A model generated the notes under the pieces. That model ran no database searches. It saw only the letters and a list, made by a program, of their open reading frames with translations, and was not told the DNA's origin. Source: Acidobacteriota bacterium (lineage in GTDB: Bacteria; Acidobacteriota; Terriglobia; Acidiferrales; UBA7541). Taken from it: 12,084 nt of DNA. The DNA lies in the NCBI GenBank assembly GCA_003224135.1, contig QHYO01000063.1, forward strand, positions 1 through 12,084, in the 5' to 3' direction. Shown piece after piece: positions 7,206-12,084 of the stretch. The translations under genes and the position numbers were made by a program. Within the stretch, counting starts at the first letter, position 1, and every line of letters begins with the position of its first letter.

Positions 7206-8639
7206 CTAGTGGCGGACCCCCAGCTTGGTGTCGGGCGCGCCATGCTGGGCCAGCAACGCCTCGACAACGCGCTCCATCTTCACTCCGCGCGATCCCTTCA
7301 CCAGCAACAAATCTCCCGGTTGAATTTCCTTCTCCAGAAATTGAGCCGCTTCTTCCGACGACGAAAAGAATTTCAGGCGGTCCCGTGGAATTCCGCCCCT
7401 CGCCGCGCCTTCCAGCAATTGAGCAGCGTCGCCTTCAACGCCGATAATCCAGTCAATGGTTCCCGTTGTTGCGGCGTAAGCGCCGGCTTCCCGGTGGAGC
7501 TCGGCCGAAGTGGCTCCCAATTCACGCATTTCTCCCGCGGCGAGAATACGGCGGCGAAAACCTGGGGTTGCCGCAAGCAGCGCCATCATTGCCTGGAGCG
7601 CAGCCGGACTTGAGTTATAGCTGTCGTTGATCAGTGCCGCTCCGTTCGAAAACTGCAAAAGCTCTCCGCGCATGGCCGGGGGCCGCAATTTCGGCAGCAC
7701 CGCCCGCGCTTCGGTAATTCCAATTCCCCACACGCTGGCTGCCGCGAGCGACGCCAGGGCGTTCGCAATGACATGACGTCCTGGCAACGCCAACTCCAGA
7801 CGAACATGGCCTTCCGGGCTAACATAATCAAACGTCGTGCCGAGCGCACCGCGGTCTTCTATGTTCTCCGCTGTAAAGAACGCAGGCCGCTCGATTCCAT
7901 ACGTCAAAACACGGCCCGGCGCGAAAGCTCCAAACGCCGCAACGCGTGGATCGTCTGCATTCAATACCGCGGTGGAATCTTTGCCATTCAAACCTTCGAT
8001 CAACTCACGTTTTGCGAGTGCGATTTCATCCACGGACGAAAAAAATTCCAGATGCGCCGGTGACACGCGTGTCACCACACCAACATCGGGCCGGGCAATC
8101 TCCGCGAGACGCAACAATTCGCCGCGACGCGACATACCCATCTCCAACACCGCCGCTTCATGTGTTTCGTCCAGCCGGAACAGCGTCAGCGGCAGCCCGT
8201 ATTCATTATTAAAATTTCCTTCCGACTTCAGAACGCGGAACCGCGCGCCAAGCAGTGCCGCCAGGATCTCTTTGGTCGTGGTTTTTCCGACCGACCCCGT
8301 GACACCGGCAATTTTGCCGCCCCATGCTTCGCGCACAGCGCGCGCGAATTGTTTGAGCGCGACGAAGGTGTCGTCCACGACGAGGCAGCTCGCGCGAATC
8401 GCGTCCGGATATTGCTCCACTTTCGCCGCGGCCACCATGGCTGCGAGTGCGCCGCGTTCCAGTGCACCGGCAACATGATCGTGTCCATCGTGACGCGGTC
8501 CGTGGATAGCAATAAACAGCTCGCCGGGACGTACCGAGCGAGAATCAATCGAGACGCCGGCCAGCCGGGCCAGGGGGTCGAGCCCCGCTCCCGTCCGCGC
8601 CACCAAAACCTTAGCCACCTGTGCAATCGTCCACCGCAT
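7206..8639 (-). CDS. murF: UDP-N-acetylmuramoyl-tripeptide--D-alanyl-D-alanine ligase
   Basis: Cytosolic ATP-dependent ligase that adds the D-Ala-D-Ala dipeptide to UDP-MurNAc-tripeptide, completing the soluble precursor. The 477 residues include an N-terminal domain with SIDSRSVRPGELFIAIHG (30-47) and the P-loop GVTGSVGKTTTKE (112-124). GNFNNEYGLPLTL (141-153), LEMGMS (165-170) and NADDP (227-231) belong to the central domain. NDSYNSSPAA (338-347) and KGSRGVKME (448-456) belong to the C-terminal domain. The GNFNNxxGxP and NDSYNSxP motifs distinguish MurF from the other Mur ligases. ATG 8639 has GAGG 5 nt upstream, and an in-frame TAA about 21 nt upstream rules out a longer product. Unlike its neighbours it is separated from the preceding gene, here by 149 nt after murE. 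It abuts mraY downstream. Confidence 0.97.
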   Translation of the reverse strand: MRWTIAQVAKVLVARTGAGLDPLARLAGVSIDSRSVRPGELFIAIHGPRHDGHDHVAGALERGALAAMVAAAKVEQYPDAIRASCLVVDDTFVALKQFARAVREAWGGKIAGVTGSVGKTTTKEILAALLGARFRVLKSEGNFNNEYGLPLTLFRLDETHEAAVLEMGMSRRGELLRLAEIARPDVGVVTRVSPAHLEFFSSVDEIALAKRELIEGLNGKDSTAVLNADDPRVAAFGAFAPGRVLTYGIERPAFFTAENIEDRGALGTTFDYVSPEGHVRLELALPGRHVIANALASLAAASVWGIGITEARAVLPKLRPPAMRGELLQFSNGAALINDSYNSSPAALQAMMALLAATPGFRRRILAAGEMRELGATSAELHREAGAYAATTGTIDWIIGVEGDAAQLLEGAARGGIPRDRLKFFSSSEEAAQFLEKEIQPGDLLLVKGSRGVKMERVVEALLAQHGAPDTKLGVRH

Positions 8640-8788
8640 AAATGCCTCAGAGAGTTCGCCTTATGGGCATACCCCAGGGTTTGCTGTGTGCTCACCGGTC
8701 GCTGGGCTCCTCCTTTATTAGCTTACTTTGGCGTGTCCCGGCTATTCCGGTACCCCAGCGCCCAAATCCCACAAACAGGAACTGCGCG
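8640..8788. other. 149-nt murE-murF spacer with a strong unassigned Shine-Dalgarno
   Basis: No supported gene lies here, and the murF frame is closed by a TAA about 21 nt before its ATG. On the minus strand there is an AAAGGAGGAG at 8716-8707 followed 11 nt later by GTG (8695). That frame runs out of phase through murF for 155 codons and looks like a shadow. The murF Shine-Dalgarno is the separate GAGG next to its start. No convincing -35/-10 pair or terminator was found. The spacer is unusual only because the other junctions overlap or are short. Confidence 0.6.
8700..8760 (-). repeat. Inverted repeat flanking the unassigned Shine-Dalgarno upstream of murF
   Basis: Arms at 8760-8754 (CGCTGGG) and 8706-8700 (CCCAGCG) are perfectly complementary over 7 nt with a 47-nt loop. 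Within the loop is a small hairpin, CCGG-AATAG-CCGG (8750-8738), and the AAAGGAGGAG immediately before the second arm. The RNA could fold so that the Shine-Dalgarno sits at the base of a stem. A 7-nt match at this spacing may be chance. Confidence 0.4.
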
Positions 8789-10405
8789 CTAGGTGCCAAA
8801 CTCCGCGCCCGCTTTTCCGTCGTCAGAAGCGGGCGCATCAAAGCCGCTTTGGCGCAGCGCCTGCTGCGCGATTCTGCGATCATCCCAGGGAAGCGTCTTG
8901 TCGGCGAGCACCTGATAGTCCTCGTGTCCCTTGCCCGCGAGCAGCACGATATCGCCTGCACGCGCTTCATCGAACGCGAGTCCAATGGCTTTCTCGCGGT
9001 CCGGTTCGATTAGATATTTTCCGCCGCTCTTTTGCATCCCGACCACAATATCGCTGATGATCTTGAGCGGATCTTCCTGGCGAGGATTGTCATTCGTCAG
9101 AATGGTGAGGTCAGAAAGCCGGCCACTGACTTCGCCCATGATCGGGCGTTTGCTGCGGTCTTTGCCGCCGCCACACCCGAAAAGAGTGATTACGCGGCCC
9201 TTTGGATTCAGCTCGCGCGCAGTCTTAACCAGATTTTGGAGTGCATCGTCGGTATGCGCAAAATCAACAATGACAAGGAACGGCTGGCCCATGTCCACCC
9301 GCTGAAAGCGGCCCGGAACACTTTTCAGCACGCGAATTCCCGCTTCGATGATTTCATTTGAAATGCCGGCAGCTTGAGCCGCACCGATAGCCGCTAAAAT
9401 GTTGTACACGTTGATGCGGCCGACAAGGGGCGAGGCAATTTGCAGCTTCCCGATGGGAGTTTGCGCGGTGAAGGTCAATCCAGTGAATGCGAGTTGGAAC
9501 TTTTTAGCACTTATGTCCGCCGAGTCTTCGATGCCATAGGTGAGCGTCTTCTTCGCAAGCCCGGCAAGGCGTTTGCTGTAGGGATCGTCAGCATTCAAGA
9601 TTGCGGTCTCAGGTGCTCCGGCGCCCGTGCCTTCAAACAGACGACGCTTGGCGGCAAAATAATCATCAAAATTTTTGTGAAAATCCAAGTGGTCGCGCGT
9701 CAGATTGGTAAAAACGGCTGACTGAAAGCGGCAGCCCCAAAGGCGATCCATCACAAGTGCGTGCGAACTAGCCTCCAACACGGCGTATTTCCCGCCAACG
9801 TCGCGAATTTCCGCGAAGAACCCCTGCAAGTCCAGCGACTCTGGGGTTGTGTTGGGCGCGACGTACTCGCCAAGCGGCGTGTGATATGCAATCGTGCCAA
9901 ATAAACCGGTTTTTGCTCCCGCTGCGCGAAGAGCAGAATCAATGAGCGAACTGGTCGTGGTCTTTCCATTTGTGCCGGTTACCGCGATCAGTTGCAATGC
10001 TTCGGCGGGACGGCCGAAGAAATTCGCTGCCGCGACAGCAAGGCCTTTGCGGCTTTCCGCAACGTGGATCCACACGACATTGGCAGGAAGATCGACCGGT
10101 GGCGCGGCTTCGCTGGCGATCGCGATGGCACCGCGCTCGATGGCGTCCCGCACGTACCGGTTGCCGTCTAGGTGGGCTCCCAGTAGGGCAAAAAATAGGT
10201 AGCCGGCCGCAACTTTACGCGAGTCGCACGCGATGCCATCAATTTTCAGGCTGTTTGCACCGGACGGCACACTTGCCTCCGTCCGCAAAAATATTTCCGC
10301 CAAGGCAAGTGAGCGATTTTTCAGCTGCTGAGTTTTCAGCTTGCGCTCTTCCACCACTTTGCCGCTTTCTGACGCGTTTTTTGGCTCCTGCAAACCCGTG
10401 GTCAT
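8789..10405 (-). CDS. murE: UDP-N-acetylmuramoyl-L-alanyl-D-glutamate--2,6-diaminopimelate ligase
   Basis: Cytosolic ATP-dependent ligase that adds the third stem-peptide residue. Substrate is indicated by TNDNPRQEDP (437-446): the DNPR motif (439-442) reads meso-diaminopimelate, whereas lysine-adding MurE enzymes carry a different motif. Other features are GIACDSRKVAAGYLFFAL (57-74), the P-loop VTGTNGKTTTS (142-152), NTTPESLDL (185-193), EASSHAL (211-217) and NLTRDHLDFH (234-243). Lys253 in YFAAKRRLF is the candidate carbamylated lysine, and LLAGKGHEDYQ (488-498) is C-terminal. At 538 residues it is longer than the roughly 495-residue E. coli enzyme, mainly from a charged Lys/Glu/Gln-rich N-terminal leader of about 30 residues. 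ATG 10405 overlaps the preceding stop (ATGA) and there is no other Met before residue 219, so coupling supports this start. Confidence 0.96.
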   Translation of the reverse strand: MTTGLQEPKNASESGKVVEERKLKTQQLKNRSLALAEIFLRTEASVPSGANSLKIDGIACDSRKVAAGYLFFALLGAHLDGNRYVRDAIERGAIAIASEAAPPVDLPANVVWIHVAESRKGLAVAAANFFGRPAEALQLIAVTGTNGKTTTSSLIDSALRAAGAKTGLFGTIAYHTPLGEYVAPNTTPESLDLQGFFAEIRDVGGKYAVLEASSHALVMDRLWGCRFQSAVFTNLTRDHLDFHKNFDDYFAAKRRLFEGTGAGAPETAILNADDPYSKRLAGLAKKTLTYGIEDSADISAKKFQLAFTGLTFTAQTPIGKLQIASPLVGRINVYNILAAIGAAQAAGISNEIIEAGIRVLKSVPGRFQRVDMGQPFLVIVDFAHTDDALQNLVKTARELNPKGRVITLFGCGGGKDRSKRPIMGEVSGRLSDLTILTNDNPRQEDPLKIISDIVVGMQKSGGKYLIEPDREKAIGLAFDEARAGDIVLLAGKGHEDYQVLADKTLPWDDRRIAQQALRQSGFDAPASDDGKAGAEFGT

Positions 10406-12084
10406 CGGCGCCTGTTTTTCGCGTTCGATTTTGCAGCTTTCCCCGTGGCCTTCGCCGCTTCCTCAGACGTTCCGAATCGCACGGTGATTTTTGCGCCGCG
10501 ACGAACTTTGGCGCCGTCTGCCGGCGACTCATCCACGGCAAGTCCGCTGCCAACCAAAACCGGCTCGAGTCCGAGCCTCAAGCACATTTCCGTAACGTCG
10601 CGCATCGTCTTGCCGCGGAAGTCTGGAACGGCGATGTCGCCGCCTTCGTCGAGAGCAACCGTTATTGACGGCTTTCGAGGCTCTGGCTGGCTATTTTGCT
10701 CCTGCGCCGGCGGCCGATCTCGCTGCGCCGCAAAATCCACTGGCGTGAAATCTTCAAGCGTCGCGCTCTCGTCCGCTTCGGGATGCTTGTAGGCGGCTTG
10801 CATCAGCTTCGGACTCAATGGAACATCGCGCGGCACATCCAGGTACGGCAAAACTTGCTCGGCGATCCGCTTGAACACCGGAGCAGCCACCATACCGCCT
10901 TCGTGCAGTCCAACAGGCGAGTCGAGCGAAACCAAGATCGTTACAGCAGGATCGTTGATGGGCGCAAATCCGGTGAAGGACGCGATCAGTTGTGTTGGCG
11001 AGTAACGTCCGGTCGCCGGATCGATTTTCTGTGCCGAGCCAGTTTTTCCGGCAGCAGTCCAGCCATCCAGTCGCGCGAGCTTTCCTGTCCCGTTGAGCAC
11101 TACGCCTTCCATCAATCGCCTTAGCGTCGCGGCAGTTTCCGGACGAATTACTTCTTTGGGCTCGACCGGTGCGACCGCACCTGTCAATGACATCGGCTGA
11201 TCGCCTCTGCGTAATTCCGCAACTACATGCGGCTTATAAAGCGTACCGCCATTTGCGATCGACGACACGGCCGTTACCAACTGCAGCGGCGTTACACCAA
11301 CCTCTTGTCCCATGGAAATCGATCCAATGGAAACGGGTGTCCAATTCTCAAGCCGGCGCAGCAATCCTCGGCTCTCGCCGGGAAGATCAATGCCGGTTTG
11401 CTGGCCAAATCCGAATGCGCGGATATACTCGTAAAATTTCGGCGCGCCAACTCGTATTGCGATCTTGATGGCTCCCACGTCGCTCGACTGCGCCAGAATG
11501 TCGGACACCGTTAGCAAGCCGAACGGCTTGTGATCGCGGATGCGGTGGCCGGCAACGTATACTGCCCCATTTTCGCAATTGAACACTTCTTCGGGGCGGA
11601 TGAGGTTCTGGTCAAATGCCGCAGCAAGTGTAATCAACTTGAACGTCGAGCCCGGCTCGTAAATTGCGCTGACGGCCCGATCCATCCGCGCTTCGTTTTT
11701 TACGTCGTTCGGCGAATTCGGATTAAACTTCGGCCAGTTCGCCAGCGCCAGAATCGCTCCGTTGTTCGGATTCTGTACAATCACGGTGCCGGCAAGCGCG
11801 TGTGTTTTTGCGATCGCCGCGGCCAGCTCGCGTTCGGCGATGTATTGAACCTTTTCGTCAATCGTCAGGACGACGTTTGCGCCTTGATCCTTCTGGGCCG
11901 CGCCGCCGTCAAACCAACGTTGCCGCGCGTCGGCCATCACCACAATTTTTTCGCTTTTCCCGCGAATCGTACTGTCCAGTCCGTACTCGATTCCGCCAAG
12001 GCCCTTTTCGTCCAAATCCACGAAGCCCAAAACATGCGAAGCCAGCTCGCGCTTCGGGTAGTAACGCTGATTTTCGCCCTGGAG
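10402..12084 (-). CDS. ftsI: Division-type penicillin-binding protein (class B transpeptidase) with C-terminal PASTA domain, partial
   Basis: Periplasmic, membrane-anchored D,D-transpeptidase that crosslinks septal peptidoglycan, expected partner of FtsW. The 560 visible residues run open to the window edge, so the membrane anchor and part of the N-terminal domain are missing. The fragment begins in the pedestal region (RYYPKRELASHVLGFVDLDE). In fragment numbering the active-site motifs are STFK (146-149, nucleophile Ser146 near 11649), SSD (200-202) where SxN is usual, and KTGSAQ (347-352). A Pro/Gln/Glu-rich linker leads to a single PASTA domain (about 483-538, near 10640-10470; VPDFRGKTMRDVTEMCLRLG) and a Lys/Ala-rich basic tail. 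PASTA domains in class B PBPs are best known from Firmicutes SpoVD/PBP2x. Its position just before murE supports ftsI. It overlaps murE by 4 nt. Confidence 0.93.
   Translation of the reverse strand, partial: LQGENQRYYPKRELASHVLGFVDLDEKGLGGIEYGLDSTIRGKSEKIVVMADARQRWFDGGAAQKDQGANVVLTIDEKVQYIAERELAAAIAKTHALAGTVIVQNPNNGAILALANWPKFNPNSPNDVKNEARMDRAVSAIYEPGSTFKLITLAAAFDQNLIRPEEVFNCENGAVYVAGHRIRDHKPFGLLTVSDILAQSSDVGAIKIAIRVGAPKFYEYIRAFGFGQQTGIDLPGESRGLLRRLENWTPVSIGSISMGQEVGVTPLQLVTAVSSIANGGTLYKPHVVAELRRGDQPMSLTGAVAPVEPKEVIRPETAATLRRLMEGVVLNGTGKLARLDGWTAAGKTGSAQKIDPATGRYSPTQLIASFTGFAPINDPAVTILVSLDSPVGLHEGGMVAAPVFKRIAEQVLPYLDVPRDVPLSPKLMQAAYKHPEADESATLEDFTPVDFAAQRDRPPAQEQNSQPEPRKPSITVALDEGGDIAVPDFRGKTMRDVTEMCLRLGLEPVLVGSGLAVDESPADGAKVRRGAKITVRFGTSEEAAKATGKAAKSNAKNRRR
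10470..10640 (-). other. PASTA domain coding segment of the FtsI-type PBP
   Basis: Encodes one beta-lactam/peptidoglycan-binding-like PASTA repeat. It opens with DIAVPDFRGKTMRDV and continues through LGLEPVLVGSGLAVDESPA to GAKVRRGAKITVRF (hallmarks VPD.xG near the start and P..G..V..G near the end). Only one copy is present, followed by about 20 basic residues. Confidence 0.85.

Noticed and set aside
6792..7613. A 273-codon plus-strand open frame spanning mraY and murF
   Set aside because: It crosses two real genes on the other strand. Its His/Arg/Gln-rich translation is a reverse-strand artefact.
8228..8695. A 155-codon minus-strand frame from GTG 8695, preceded by AAAGGAGGAG
   Set aside because: Most of it overlaps murF out of frame with an Arg/Trp-rich translation and no family likeness. 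Only the ribosome-binding sequence and spacer were kept as an observation.
1921..9980. Similar short sequences recurring in murC, murD, murE and murF around the P-loop codons
   Set aside because: These are the shared nucleotide-binding motifs of four paralogous Mur ligases, not a dispersed repeat or mobile element.
11400..11578. Non-Asn SSD motif as a sign of a degenerate, inactive PBP
   Set aside because: STFK and KTGS are intact and the rest of the transpeptidase domain is continuous, so pseudogene status is not supported.
1..12084. Possible new defence, biosynthetic or mobile system
   Set aside because: Every substantial minus-strand gene is a recognisable dcw cluster member with intact motifs. 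No transposase, integrase, array or foreign-looking segment was seen.

Overview
This window holds part of a division and cell wall (dcw) cluster. Nine genes, plus the first codons of a tenth, all lie on the minus strand and are transcribed from high to low coordinates. The order in transcription direction is: a PASTA-containing division transpeptidase (ftsI/pbp2 type, 5' end off the window), murE, murF, mraY, murD, ftsW, murG, murC, murB, and a putative ftsQ start that runs off the low-coordinate edge. The order matches the classical dcw layout. The MurE carries the DNPR signature for meso-diaminopimelate, as in diderm bacteria. The moderately high GC content, type II MurB, PASTA-tailed FtsI and murG-murC-murB-ftsQ order are most compatible with an Acidobacteriota (subdivision 1-like) genome. 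That assignment is inference from general resemblance, not from a search.

The genes form one pathway. MurB reduces the UDP-GlcNAc-enolpyruvate made by MurA to UDP-MurNAc. MurC, MurD, MurE and MurF then add L-Ala, D-Glu, meso-DAP and D-Ala-D-Ala. MraY moves the MurNAc-pentapeptide to undecaprenyl phosphate, giving lipid I, and MurG adds GlcNAc, giving lipid II. FtsW polymerises and the FtsI-type protein crosslinks septal peptidoglycan. FtsQ would belong to the divisome scaffold.

Spacing is very tight, which suggests a single transcript with translational coupling: ATGA overlap ftsI/murE, TAG-ATG abutment murF/mraY, 12 nt mraY-murD, 23 nt overlap murD/ftsW, 28 nt ftsW-murG, 11 nt overlap murC/murB, and a GTGA overlap murB/ftsQ. 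Two junctions break the pattern. The 149 nt murE-murF spacer has a strong Shine-Dalgarno sequence that does not belong to murF, next to an inverted repeat. The 79 nt murG-murC spacer contains a second copy of the first 12 codons of murC, which creates a 28-codon leader ORF coupled at both ends.

No RNA genes, mobile elements, CRISPR arrays or convincing promoters or terminators were seen. No plus-strand gene is supported. The content is core housekeeping rather than a new system. The duplicated murC start is the most unusual feature.
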